The notes below the pieces were generated by a model. That model was not told the DNA's origin. It searched no databases and saw nothing but the letters and a program-made list of their open reading frames with translations. From Martinezella hainanensis (GTDB taxonomy: Bacteria > Pseudomonadota > Alphaproteobacteria > Rhizobiales > Rhizobiaceae), in assembly GCF_900094555.1 (NCBI RefSeq), contig NZ_FMAC01000005.1:372001-436000 (forward strand): DNA of 64,000 nucleotides, read 5' to 3'. The translations under genes and the position numbers were made by a program. This document shows positions 25,290 through 34,242 of the stretch, piece by piece; the stretch's first letter is position 1, and every line of letters starts with the position of its first letter.

Positions 25290-27041
25290 GTGACAGCCTC
25301 TTCCGCCACCGATGGAATGTTGGAAAGACGCAAGGTCGCGAACCCGCCTTCGTCGGAGAGTTTGCCTGTCGAGAAGGCGGCGGGTGAAGGGACGGCCGGG
25401 CAGTGTCGTGGCCTTGGCCTTGCGTCAGCTCTGCTCTGCTTGTCTTCTCTCGGATGGATCGGCCAGGCAGCAATGCTTGCCATAGGCGTCGGTGCGATCA
25501 GCAAGGGCGGCGGTGTGGCAGAAGTCGCCGTTCCGGCAGCTGTGGTCGCGGGTATCGGCGTCCTGCGCGCCGGTCTGGATGCGGCGGGTTCCCGGCTCGC
25601 GTTTCTCGCCGCGCGCCGGGAGCTGAGTATTCGGCGCGCCGCCGCAGCTGCAGCTCTTGCGGCGCGCTCACCACTCGATAGCGACAAGCCGGCATCCGGC
25701 CTCGCGGCAAGCGTGTTGGGCGAGCAGGCTGAAGCGGTCGTACCCTATCTCTCGCGTTTCCGTCCGATCCGCATGAGAGCAAGTGTAGTGCCGCTTGTCA
25801 TGCTCATCTGTATCCTGCCGATTTCCTGGCTGGCGGCACTGATCCTTGTGCTCTGCGCGCCGCTCATTCCGATTTTCATGGCATTGATCGGCTGGCGTGC
25901 AAAAGCTGCCAGCGAGAAGCAGCTTGCCGAAACCGGCGGCATCAATGCGTTCCTGCTCGATCGTCTTCGCGGTCTTGCCACTATTCGCGCGCTCGACGCG
26001 GTCGATCTTACGGCCCGGCGCCTGCGTGCGGATGCGGACTCGCTGCGGCTGCGTACCATGGCTGTCTTGAGGATCGCATTTCTGTCGTCGGCGGTGCTCG
26101 AATTCTTTGCCGCGCTCGGCGTTGCCGCGACGGCCGTCTATGTCGGCTTCAGCCTTCTGGGTTCGATCGAAGTCGGCACCTGGGACGGTCGCCTTACATT
26201 GACGCAAGGACTCTTCATTCTGCTGCTTGCGCCCGCCTTTTTCGAGCCGCCGCGGGAGCTGTCCGCAGTTTGGCATGACCGTGCCAGCGGGGAGGCGGCA
26301 CTTTCGGCACTGAAGGAACTCGCATCATCGCGCCAGACCATTCTCGGCGGCACAGACATGCCGTCACCCATGCCGGCAGGCGAGGCCGGTGTCGAGATCG
26401 AAGCGCTGGTCTTTCGCCATACGCCGGAACGAGACGCCGCAATCGATCATTTCGATCTCTCGATCACGGCCGGGGAACATGTAGCGCTCTGGGGTGCCAG
26501 TGGCTCGGGCAAGACCACGCTTCTGTCGCTGATTGCAGGTCTTGCGCGATACGAGGCCGGTGTCATCAGGATCGGCGGCGTCCCGCTGCGTGACGACACA
26601 GCGGATGCATTGCGCCGTCGTATGGCCTGGATCGGTCAGTCACCGCATATCTTTGCCGGCAGCGTCATACGCAATATCGCTCTGAGACGCGACGGCATCG
26701 ATGCTCCTGCCGTTGCTTCAGCGCTCGAAGGCGTTGCTCTCGATAAGGTGTTTACGCCGGAGCGGGTAGCTGCGGTCGGCGAGGGAGGGCTCGGTCTTTC
26801 CGGCGGCGAGGCGCTGAGACTGGCGCTGGCACGGATGATGGTCGATGAGCGGGCGGATATCATTCTCGCGGACGAACCGACGGCGCATCTCGACGCGCAA
26901 ACGGCGGCGGCCGTGACGGATGCGCTGCTCGCGCTCGCCAAGGGCCGCATCTTGATCGTCGCCACACATGATCCCGTGTTTGCCGCGCGAATGAACCGCA
27001 TCGTCCGGCTTGATGAGCAGGCACGGAGGGTGGCCGCATGA
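25290..27041 (+). CDS. cydD: Heterodimeric ABC exporter subunit CydD (cytochrome bd assembly)
   Basis: A 583-residue ABC exporter half: about six membrane spans in residues ~45-325, then an ATPase with Walker A GASGSGKTTLL, signature LSGGEALRLALARMM and Walker B IILADEPTAHLD. CydDC exports cysteine and glutathione and is needed for heme insertion into cytochrome bd. I chose the GTG at 25290 because AGGACGGG precedes it at proper spacing; ATG codons at 25218 and 25260 lack a site. E. coli CydD is 588 residues. Overlaps cydC by four bases. Confidence 0.9.
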   Translation: MTASSATDGMLERRKVANPPSSESLPVEKAAGEGTAGQCRGLGLASALLCLSSLGWIGQAAMLAIGVGAISKGGGVAEVAVPAAVVAGIGVLRAGLDAAGSRLAFLAARRELSIRRAAAAAALAARSPLDSDKPASGLAASVLGEQAEAVVPYLSRFRPIRMRASVVPLVMLICILPISWLAALILVLCAPLIPIFMALIGWRAKAASEKQLAETGGINAFLLDRLRGLATIRALDAVDLTARRLRADADSLRLRTMAVLRIAFLSSAVLEFFAALGVAATAVYVGFSLLGSIEVGTWDGRLTLTQGLFILLLAPAFFEPPRELSAVWHDRASGEAALSALKELASSRQTILGGTDMPSPMPAGEAGVEIEALVFRHTPERDAAIDHFDLSITAGEHVALWGASGSGKTTLLSLIAGLARYEAGVIRIGGVPLRDDTADALRRRMAWIGQSPHIFAGSVIRNIALRRDGIDAPAVASALEGVALDKVFTPERVAAVGEGGLGLSGGEALRLALARMMVDERADIILADEPTAHLDAQTAAAVTDALLALAKGRILIVATHDPVFAARMNRIVRLDEQARRVAA

Positions 27042-28729
27042 CGTCCTCCCTCAAGATCCTTCTGCCGCTCATGAGATTGTTTTGGGTCGAGCGCGGCGGG
27101 AGCCTTGCTCTCGGCGCCGGCCTGTCCGTGCTGGCCATGCTTGCCGGCGGTGGATTATTTGGGCTGTCGGGCTGGTTCATCACGGCCTCGGCCTTTGCCG
27201 GTCTGTCGATCGCGAGTGCGGCGGTTTTCGACGTCTTCATGCCGTCGGCCGGCATACGCCTGCTCGCAATCGGCCGGACAGCTGCTCGCTATGGCGAACG
27301 GCTCGTCACGCATGACGCGACCCTCAGGGTTCTTGCCGCCTTGCGCGAGAGGTTGTTTCGCGGCTGGGCGGAGCCTGCCGCCGCCGCGGCGATGATCCGC
27401 CGGCCGGCAAAGCTTTTGTTCCGGCTGACGAATGATGTTGATGCGCTCGACTCCCTCTATCTGCGCGTGCTTGTGCCGGCCGCCGTCGCAGTTCTCGCCG
27501 CTATAGCGGTGACGATCGCACTCTGTTTCGTCGATCCATTGTTCGGCGTCATGGCAGGGCTGTGGCTTGTCACGCTCTGTCTCGGTCTTTCCTTCGTTGC
27601 AGCGCGTCTGGCGCTGAAGCCGGGGCGCCGGCGTGCCCATGCGATGGAGGCCTTGCGTGCCCGCGCCATAGATCTCGTCGCCGGGCAGACGGATCTCGCG
27701 ATGGCCGGACAGCTACAGGCGCAACGATCGGTAATTGTCGAGGCGGATCGGCGATTGGCCGAAGCGGATAATGCCTTGAACCGGATCGATGGTCGCGTCG
27801 CAGCCGGCTTTTCACTCGGGTCGACATTGTTGTTGACGACGACGCTGCTTGTGGTTGCCATGTTTGCTAGGCAGGGAGCGATCGGGGCGCCCGCCGCCGC
27901 CTTCGCGCTGCTCGTCGCCTTCGCTGCCACGGAACCCTTTGCGGCTCTCAGATGGGGAGCGCTCGAACTCGGACGGACCCTCCTTGCTGCAAGGCGTATT
28001 GCGCCTCGATTGAGCCCGGTTGCCGCTTCCATACAGCGGGTTGAGCCGGACGCCGGCTATGCCTTCCAGCTCAGTGTTGTCGTCGCCGGACACGAAGGAG
28101 CGTCCCGCCCAATCTTGAACGATCTGTCCCTGTCGCTGCCGGTCGGCGAGCGGCTGGCAGTCGTGGGTCAAAGCGGCGTCGGCAAATCGACATTGCTGGC
28201 CCTGCTTGCGGGCGAGATTACCGCGACGATCGGCTCGGTGGCCCGTCAACCGGCCGCAACGCTAACGCAGCGTAGCGAGCTGTTTCGAGACACGGTGCGA
28301 GGCAATCTGAAGCTGGCAGCACCTCATGCGGATGACAACCATCTGCGCGATGCGCTCGCAGCGGCCGGTCTGCTCGATGATATCGAAGCACTCCCTCATG
28401 GCCTTTCAACACGCCTCGGCGAAGGCGGTAGTGGCCTCTCCGGCGGTCAGCTTCGCCGGCTGGCCCTTGCAAGGCTCTTGCTGCGCGATACCCCGCTCTG
28501 GCTTCTCGATGAGCCGACGGAAGGTCTCGATGCAGCTACGGCTCGCAACGTGCTGGCGCGACTGGCCTCGGCGGCCGATGGGCACAGTGTCGTTATCGCA
28601 ACTCATATTCGCCGCGAAGCTGCCCTGGCGGATCGGATCGTCGCTCTGGACGACGGCCGCATCGTCGCCATGACTGCGCGCGGCACATCGGAATTCGAAA
28701 TGCTTCTCGATCGGCTGCGGCCTGATTGA
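27038..28729 (+). CDS. cydC: Heterodimeric ABC exporter subunit CydC
   Basis: A 563-residue partner of CydD with the same layout: membrane domain (GLSGWFITASAFAGL, AIGRTAARYGERLVTHDATLRVLA, both characteristic of CydC) and an ATPase with GQSGVGKSTLL, LSGGQLRRLALARLLL and LWLLDEPTEGLD. The start lies inside the cydD stop (ATGA), indicating coupling. The pair acts in the inner membrane and supplies periplasmic thiols for cytochrome bd maturation. Confidence 0.93.
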   Translation: MTSSLKILLPLMRLFWVERGGSLALGAGLSVLAMLAGGGLFGLSGWFITASAFAGLSIASAAVFDVFMPSAGIRLLAIGRTAARYGERLVTHDATLRVLAALRERLFRGWAEPAAAAAMIRRPAKLLFRLTNDVDALDSLYLRVLVPAAVAVLAAIAVTIALCFVDPLFGVMAGLWLVTLCLGLSFVAARLALKPGRRRAHAMEALRARAIDLVAGQTDLAMAGQLQAQRSVIVEADRRLAEADNALNRIDGRVAAGFSLGSTLLLTTTLLVVAMFARQGAIGAPAAAFALLVAFAATEPFAALRWGALELGRTLLAARRIAPRLSPVAASIQRVEPDAGYAFQLSVVVAGHEGASRPILNDLSLSLPVGERLAVVGQSGVGKSTLLALLAGEITATIGSVARQPAATLTQRSELFRDTVRGNLKLAAPHADDNHLRDALAAAGLLDDIEALPHGLSTRLGEGGSGLSGGQLRRLALARLLLRDTPLWLLDEPTEGLDAATARNVLARLASAADGHSVVIATHIRREAALADRIVALDDGRIVAMTARGTSEFEMLLDRLRPD

Positions 28730-28808
28730 GGGGTAGTCAACATGCCCGCGGCGCGTCGAATGGCGCCGCATTCCTGTCAGACACACCGTAGGGGGTGGGA
28801 GAAAGACT

Positions 28809-30404
28809 ATGGAACTCGATATCGTGGCGCTGTCGCGCCTGCAGTTTGCCATGACGGCGCTGTATCACTTCTTGTTCGTGCCGCTGACGCTCGGCCTTTC
28901 CGTGCTGCTTGCCATCATGGAAACGACTTATGTCATGACGGGCCGCCAGATCTGGCGCCAGATGACGAAATTCTGGGGGACGCTCTTCGGCATCAACTTC
29001 GTGCTCGGCGTCGCCACCGGCATCGTGATGGAATTCCAGTTCGGCATGAACTGGAGCTATTACAGCTATTATGTCGGTGACATCTTCGGCGCGCCGCTGG
29101 CGATCGAGGGGCTGATGGCCTTCTTCCTGGAGGCGACCTTCGTTGGCCTGTTCTTCTTCGGCTGGGACAAGCTGTCGAAAGTCGGCCATCTGGTTGCCAC
29201 CTGGGCCGTCGCCCTCGGCTCAAATTTCTCGGCGCTCTGGATCCTGATCGCCAACGGCTGGATGCAGAATCCGGCGGGCTCGGCGCTTAATCCACAGACC
29301 ATGCGCATGGAGATCGTCAGCTTCTTCGATGTCGTCTTCAATCCGGTGGCGCAGGCGAAATTCGTGCATACGGTTTCGGCGGGCTATGTCTGTGCATCGG
29401 TTTTCGTTCTCGGCGTATCGGCCTGGTATCTTCTGAGGGGCCGCAGCGTGGAGCTTGCCAAGCGGTCGATGACGGTTGCCGCATCCTTCGGTCTTGCTTC
29501 GGCGCTTTCGGTCGTCGTGCTGGGGGACGAGAGCGGTTATCTGACGACGGAGCATCAGAAGATGAAGCTCGCGGCAATCGAGGCAATGTGGAAGACCGAA
29601 CCGGCGCCGGCTGCCTTCACCGCCTTCGGCTTCCCGGATCAGGAGGCCCGCGAGACCCATTATGCCATTCATATTCCGTGGGCGATGGGCCTGATCGGCA
29701 CCCGATCGCTGACGACGGAAATTCCCGGCATCGACAAACTCGAGGAACAGGCCAAGGACCGCATACGCGAGGGCATCAAGGCTTATGACGCGCTGATGAA
29801 GATCCGCGCTGCAAAGCCGGCAACGCCCGGCGAGGCCTCACAGGATATCGCGACAGCGCGTACCTCCTTCGAGGATATCGGCCATGAGCTTGGCTATGCT
29901 CTGCTTCTGAAACGCTATGTCGACGATCCGCGCCAGGCGACGGAGGAACAGATCGCCAAGGCTGCCCGCGACACTATTCCGAATGTGCCGACGCTCTTCT
30001 GGTCCTTCCGCATCATGGTTGGGCTCGGCATGTTCTTCATCTTGCTGATGACGGTCTTCTTCTGGCTCTCGGCACGGCGGAAACTGGATCGCTATCCGCT
30101 GCTGCTGAGGATCGCGGTTTTCGCCATTCCGCTGCCTTGGGTCGCGATCGAGCTTGGCTGGGTCGTTGCGGAATTTGGTCGTCAGCCGTGGATTATCGAA
30201 GGCGTGCTGCCGACGGCGGCGGCCGTCTCCAATCTCGGCGCCGGCACCGTCCTTTTGACTATCCTTGGCTTTGCGGCGCTCTACACGGTCCTCATCGTCA
30301 TCGAGATGACGCTGATGATCAAGGCGATCCGCAAGGGGCCTGAACCGGACGATGAGCCGGAGGCCAAGCTGATTTCCGAAAACCTCGTTCCGGCTGCGGA
30401 GTGA
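28809..30404 (+). CDS. cydA: Cytochrome bd ubiquinol oxidase subunit I
   Basis: A 531-residue membrane protein. Heme ligands are visible: His20 in ALYHFLF (heme b595; His19 in E. coli), His in AKFVHTVSAGYV (heme b558, His186 in E. coli) and Met in FRIMVGLGMFF (Met393 in E. coli). The GRQPW motif of the quinol site is present (FGRQPWIIEG). The length and Q-loop region match the long-loop E. coli type rather than the short CIO type. The oxidase reduces oxygen with high affinity and resists cyanide and sulfide. Followed by cydB six bases on. Confidence 0.96.
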   Translation: MELDIVALSRLQFAMTALYHFLFVPLTLGLSVLLAIMETTYVMTGRQIWRQMTKFWGTLFGINFVLGVATGIVMEFQFGMNWSYYSYYVGDIFGAPLAIEGLMAFFLEATFVGLFFFGWDKLSKVGHLVATWAVALGSNFSALWILIANGWMQNPAGSALNPQTMRMEIVSFFDVVFNPVAQAKFVHTVSAGYVCASVFVLGVSAWYLLRGRSVELAKRSMTVAASFGLASALSVVVLGDESGYLTTEHQKMKLAAIEAMWKTEPAPAAFTAFGFPDQEARETHYAIHIPWAMGLIGTRSLTTEIPGIDKLEEQAKDRIREGIKAYDALMKIRAAKPATPGEASQDIATARTSFEDIGHELGYALLLKRYVDDPRQATEEQIAKAARDTIPNVPTLFWSFRIMVGLGMFFILLMTVFFWLSARRKLDRYPLLLRIAVFAIPLPWVAIELGWVVAEFGRQPWIIEGVLPTAAAVSNLGAGTVLLTILGFAALYTVLIVIEMTLMIKAIRKGPEPDDEPEAKLISENLVPAAE

Positions 30405-30410
30405 CCTGCC

Positions 30411-31565
30411 ATGATCCTGCATGAATTGATTGACTACGAGACTCTTCGCATCATCTGGTGGCTGCTTCTTGGCGTGCTTTTGATCGGCTTTGCCGTCACC
30501 GACGGCTTCGACCTCGGCGTCGGCACGCTGCTGCCGTTCGTTGCCAAGACGGATACGGAGAGGCGTATCGCCATCAACTCGATCGGCGCGACCTGGGAAG
30601 GCAATCAGGTCTGGCTGATTCTCGGAGGCGGCGCGATTTTCGCCGCATGGCCGCCGCTCTATGCCGTGTCCTTTTCCGGCTTCTATCTCGCGATGTTTGC
30701 CATCCTGTTTGCGCTGATCCTGCGACCGGTTGCCTTCAAATATCGCTCCAAGCGCGATAGCGCCGGCTGGAAGGCCGGTTGGGATTGGGCGCTCTTCATC
30801 GGGGGCTTCGTTCCGTCGCTGATCTTCGGCGTGGCAGTCGGCAATGTATTGCAGGGCGTGCCCTTCCGCTTCGATAACGACATGCGCATCTATTATGAAG
30901 GCTCGTTCTTCGCCCTTCTGAACCCATATGCGCTCCTCTGTGGGCTTCTGTCGGTCGCAATGCTTGTCATGCATGGCGCTGCCTGGCTGCAGGTGAAGAC
31001 GGATGGTATCGTTGCGCAGCGGGCACGTCGCTTCGGCATCATCGCCGCGCTAGCCGTGATCGTGCTCTTTGCGCTCGGCGGCCTGTTCCTGTGGATAGGG
31101 GTCGATGGCTATCACATCGCAAGTGCCGTCGATGCCAATGGACCTTCGAACCCACTGTTGAAGACGGTCGAGCACAGCGCGGGCGCATGGCTTGGCAATT
31201 ACAGCAGCCACCCATGGATGATGATTGCTCCGGTTCTCGGCTTCGTCGGTGCAGCGGGGGCCTTGCTCGCCATGCTTGGCCGACGTGAAGTCACGGTGCT
31301 GCTCTTCAGCAAGCTCGCGATCTTCGGCATCATCTCGACGGTGGGTCTGTCGATGTTTCCCTTCCTCTTGCCGTCGTCGCTCGATCCGCGCTCCAGCCTG
31401 ACGGTTTGGGATGCCTCGTCCAGTCACATGACGCTGTTCATCATGCTTGTTGTCACCATCATCTTCCTGCCAATGATCCTGGCCTACACAGCATGGGTCT
31501 ATCGCGTGCTGTGGGGCAAGGTCGACGAAGCGACGGTGAACGACAAGAGCGGTCACGCCTACTGA
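30411..31565 (+). CDS. cydB: Cytochrome bd ubiquinol oxidase subunit II
   Basis: A 384-residue membrane protein of the CydB family. The N-terminus has WWLLLGVLLIGFAVTDGFDLGVG, then ATWEGNQVWLILGGGAIFAAWP, both strongly conserved. About eight to nine spans, no signal peptide. It pairs with CydA and stabilises the heme site. Confidence 0.95.
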   Translation: MILHELIDYETLRIIWWLLLGVLLIGFAVTDGFDLGVGTLLPFVAKTDTERRIAINSIGATWEGNQVWLILGGGAIFAAWPPLYAVSFSGFYLAMFAILFALILRPVAFKYRSKRDSAGWKAGWDWALFIGGFVPSLIFGVAVGNVLQGVPFRFDNDMRIYYEGSFFALLNPYALLCGLLSVAMLVMHGAAWLQVKTDGIVAQRARRFGIIAALAVIVLFALGGLFLWIGVDGYHIASAVDANGPSNPLLKTVEHSAGAWLGNYSSHPWMMIAPVLGFVGAAGALLAMLGRREVTVLLFSKLAIFGIISTVGLSMFPFLLPSSLDPRSSLTVWDASSSHMTLFIMLVVTIIFLPMILAYTAWVYRVLWGKVDEATVNDKSGHAY

Positions 31566-31583
31566 TCTGCAAGGAGATTTTGC

Positions 31584-31709
31584 ATGTGGTACTTTGCCTG
31601 GCTTCTCGGCTTCCCTCTCGCCGCGGCATTCGCTGTCCTTAACGCGATGTGGTACGAACTGGTGGATGATCAAGCGAAAGCGAAAGCCGCGCGCGTTCAA
31701 GAGAAATGA
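31584..31709 (+). CDS. cydX: Cytochrome bd small subunit CydX (YbgT family), 41 residues
   Basis: Too short for most gene callers: 41 codons beginning MWYFAWLLGFPLAAAFAVLN, one membrane span and a charged tail (VDDQAKAKAARVQEK). The N-terminal MWYFAWxLGxxLA signature and later NAMWYE match CydX. AAGGAG precedes the ATG at ideal spacing, 18 bases after cydB. CydX stabilises the heme b595/d pair. The cyd operon is therefore complete in the order D, C, A, B, X. Confidence 0.9.
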   Translation: MWYFAWLLGFPLAAAFAVLNAMWYELVDDQAKAKAARVQEK

Positions 31710-31748
31710 GCGAGACGTCTAATCCTTGATCGAACTCGGCCATATGTT

Positions 31749-31777
31749 CGGCACGCCCGCCAAAAGCAGGCGTGCCG
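31749..31777 (+). terminator. Hairpin downstream of cydX
   Basis: Perfect 9-base arms CGGCACGCC (31749-31757) and GGCGTGCCG (31769-31777), loop of 11. It lies 40 bases beyond the cydX stop. There is no T-run, so termination is only likely, not certain. Confidence 0.45.
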
Positions 31778-31974
31778 GGCTTGCAGGAACGAATCGCGAT
31801 AAACGGGATATAGGCTGTTGGGTTTCTGACTGGCGGGGCGCTCAAATAGCCTTGTTATGCCGTCAATTGCGGGAACATCGGCTGGCTCAAGGCATTCATG
31901 GATCGAAAATATCGCTGCATTTGGTCTTTCCAGGGATGAAAAGTGTGTCTGATAGCTCCACATAACGGGAATTG

Positions 31975-31994
31975 TATGCAATTATATGCAATCA
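31975..31994 (+). promoter_or_regulatory. Direct-repeat operator upstream of the MocR gene
   Basis: TATGCAATTA followed immediately by TATGCAATCA: two 10-base direct repeats. MocR regulators commonly bind direct repeats in their own promoters. A related ATGCAATCA lies before the DUF983 gene. Confidence 0.5.
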
Positions 31995-32042
31995 ATGCCG
32001 GTCGGAGTTTCAGCTCACGATCGGTCTCATGCGGAGCATGAA

Positions 32043-33446
32043 ATGAAAGACTGGCATCCCGATCTCAGCCGTTCCTCCAGCCCCCGCTACATTGCCATAG
32101 CTGACCTGATCGAGATGGATTTGCGCAGCGGCGTTCTTGCCGCCGGCGACAGGCTGCCGCCGCAACGTGCGCTGGCCAAGCGTCTCAATATCGATTTTAC
32201 GACCGTCGCACGCGGCTACGTCGAGGCGCAGAAGCGTGGGCTGGTGGATTCCCACGTCGGACGGGGGACGTTCGTGGTGGGTAGGCAGGCGAGGGAGCGC
32301 CGAAGTTTCGCTCTTGCCGCCGCTTCCGATCCGCGTCGTGCCTCCGCGATCGATTTCTCCATGAATCTGCCGCCGGAACCGAGTGATCCGGATCTTCTTG
32401 CCCGCATGCAGGAGGGCATGTCGGCCGTGGCGGTCGATATCATTCCCTTGCTGCGTTATCAGGGATTTGGCGGTCTGGGTATGGATAAGGATGCTGCCGC
32501 GATCTGGCTCAGCCGCCGTGGCCTCAACCCGGCGCAGGAACGCATCTTCGTAACACCCGGCGCACACCCGGCCTTGCTGGCGATCTTTGGGCTCTTGGCC
32601 AAGCCCGGCGAAACCGTGCTTTCGGAAAATATCACCTATCCCGGCATGCGTTCGATTGCAGCACAGCTCCGGCTCAATCTCGCAGGCCTGGCGATGGATG
32701 ACGAAGGCGTCTTGCCGGAAGCCTTTGAAGAAAGCTGCGAACGCCTGCGGCCGAAGGCGCTTTATCTCAACCCGACGCTGCAGAACCCGACGACGCTGAC
32801 GATTCCGCAGACGCGGCGCGAAGCAATTGCCGCGATTGCCCGCAAATATCGTGTGCCGATCATAGAGGATGATGCTTATGGCTTCATTCCGCTGGATGCG
32901 CCAATGCCAATGGCTGCAATCGCACCGGATCTGACCTGGCATATCGGTGGATTGGCCAAGTGCATCGGTGCGGGGTTGCGTCTCGCCTTCGTCGTGGCGC
33001 CGGACACCCGGTCGATATGGCCCTTTGTCAGTGCAATGCGGAGCAACAATGTCATGGCGTCGCCGCTCAATATGGCGCTTGCGACGCGCTGGATCGAAGA
33101 CGGTACTGCCGATGGCATCCTGCGTTTCATTCGCGCCGAGGCCGCCGCTCGCCAGGGGATGGTTGCGGACATATTGCCATCAGGTAGCTACCGGGCCGAT
33201 CCCATCAGTTTCAACATATGGCTACCGCTCGCCGGCGGCTGGACGCGCGCCACCTTCGGCAGCCATATGCGCAATGCGGGTATCGGCGTTGTCGCAAGCG
33301 ACGCCTTCACGGTGGAGGGCATCGCACCCGAGGCCGTGCGTGTTTGTCTCGGCGGCCCGATAGGCCGCGAGGCCCTGAAGGGTGCGTTGAATTTCATGGC
33401 GCACGCGCTGCAGGGGCCACCGGAATTAGCCGCCTCCTTCTTCTAG
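32043..33446 (+). CDS. MocR/GabR-type regulator (GntR HTH plus PLP aminotransferase-like domain)
   Basis: A 467-residue protein. Residues ~10-75 are a winged HTH of the GntR type (GVLAAGDRLPPQRALAKRLNIDFTTVARGYVEAQKRGLV). From about residue 100 it is a fold-type I aminotransferase domain, with LNPTLQNPTT, EDDAYGFI and the PLP lysine in GGLAKCIGAGLRL. I chose the ATG at 32043, behind GGAG; the upstream in-frame ATG at 31986 lies inside the direct repeats. Such proteins sense PLP-linked amino compounds. The downstream DUF983 gene shares the repeat and is a likely target. Confidence 0.88.
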   Translation: MKDWHPDLSRSSSPRYIAIADLIEMDLRSGVLAAGDRLPPQRALAKRLNIDFTTVARGYVEAQKRGLVDSHVGRGTFVVGRQARERRSFALAAASDPRRASAIDFSMNLPPEPSDPDLLARMQEGMSAVAVDIIPLLRYQGFGGLGMDKDAAAIWLSRRGLNPAQERIFVTPGAHPALLAIFGLLAKPGETVLSENITYPGMRSIAAQLRLNLAGLAMDDEGVLPEAFEESCERLRPKALYLNPTLQNPTTLTIPQTRREAIAAIARKYRVPIIEDDAYGFIPLDAPMPMAAIAPDLTWHIGGLAKCIGAGLRLAFVVAPDTRSIWPFVSAMRSNNVMASPLNMALATRWIEDGTADGILRFIRAEAAARQGMVADILPSGSYRADPISFNIWLPLAGGWTRATFGSHMRNAGIGVVASDAFTVEGIAPEAVRVCLGGPIGREALKGALNFMAHALQGPPELAASFF

Positions 33447-33556
33447 TCCGCTGCGCAATATCGCCATTGATCGGAGGTGCACTGGCTCGTTGCTGCGCCT
33501 ATTCCCCAAATTTGCCGAGATTCCCACTGCGTCATTCTGCCAAATGGACGTTTCGA

Positions 33557-33606
33557 ATGCATTCATTATATGGATAATGAATGCATGCAATCAGACCATT
33601 GATTGC
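33557..33606. promoter_or_regulatory. Complex inverted repeat before the DUF983 gene
   Basis: Perfect 13-base arms at 33557-33569 and 33574-33586 (ATGCATTCATTAT / ATAATGAATGCAT) around ATGG. It abuts ATGCAATCA (33585-33593), which itself pairs as GCAATCA-N6-TGATTGC (33587-33606). The half-site matches the MocR-gene repeat. Confidence 0.5.
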
Positions 33607-33642
33607 TTGTTCATGGAAGATTGATTCAGGAGTGATGCCATC

Positions 33643-34047
33643 ATGGATGCCGACTATCCCCCGCTAAGCCCAGTGCAGACAGGTCTTCGTTGCCGTTGCC
33701 CACGTTGCGGGCAGGGGCGTTTGTTCGACGGATTCTTGACCCTTCGCAAGCAATGCGAAGCATGTGGTCTCGACTATTCCTTCGCAGATCCTGCCGATGG
33801 ACCAGCTTTCTTTGTCATTTGCTTTGCCTGCATCCCGAGTGTGCTGCTCGGCGTCTGGCTGGAGGTGGCTTTCTCGGCGCCAATCTGGGTCCAGTTCCTT
33901 GTGACCGGTCCGTTCATGCTGGCGACCTGTATTCCGCCGTTGAGGCCGCTCAAAGGCTGGCTGGTGGCGAGTCAGTATTTCTACAAGGCCGAGGAAGGCA
34001 AGCTTGCGCGCCTGCCGGCAACGGATGCGCCTCACGCAACGCGTTGA
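33643..34047 (+). CDS. DUF983 family membrane protein with zinc-ribbon-like N-terminus
   Basis: A 134-residue DUF983 protein. Residues ~16-46 contain RCRCPRCGQGRLFDGFL ... KQCEACGLDYSFADPADGPAF, four cysteines in two CxxC pairs that resemble a zinc ribbon. Two membrane spans follow (VICFACIPSVLLGVWLEVAF, VQFLVTGPFMLATCIPPLRPLKGW). It has AGGAG nine bases before the ATG at 33643. Family function is unknown; many members sit near cytochrome oxidase genes. It sits downstream of the MocR gene, with operator-like repeats between. Confidence 0.85.
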   Translation: MDADYPPLSPVQTGLRCRCPRCGQGRLFDGFLTLRKQCEACGLDYSFADPADGPAFFVICFACIPSVLLGVWLEVAFSAPIWVQFLVTGPFMLATCIPPLRPLKGWLVASQYFYKAEEGKLARLPATDAPHATR

Positions 34048-34174
34048 GACCTGTCGCCGAAGGCCGAATAGGTCCGGCCGATCGATGACCAAGGGATGAT
34101 CAGGCGAAACTTGCCAAGCGATCTTTGGGTGCTCCGGCAAATCCGGCGATCATTTGTAGTGGTGACCTCAATTG

Positions 34175-34210
34175 CTTATCCACTTGACGGATATCCTACA
34201 AGTCAATAAG
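34175..34210 (+). promoter_or_regulatory. Long imperfect palindrome upstream of the FadR-type regulator
   Basis: CTTATCCACTTG at the left and CAAGTCAATAAG at the right (34175-34186 and 34199-34210) are inverted with 10 of 12 positions matching. It lies 32 bases before the regulator start and is the best autoregulatory operator candidate. Confidence 0.45.
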
Positions 34211-34242
34211 TTGACCGCCATGTCCCGAGGAGCTTGGGTTTC

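Larger units (their letters stand above)
31710..32042. other. 333-bp gap between cydX and the MocR gene
   Basis: Contains the post-cydX hairpin, then an unremarkable stretch, and from 31971 the TATGCAAT repeats that form the likely MocR operator. No additional gene is supported. Confidence 0.5.

Noticed and set aside
30411..31565. Minus-strand frames across cydA/cydB (378 and 216 residues)
   Set aside because: Shadows rich in charged residues opposite well-defined membrane proteins.
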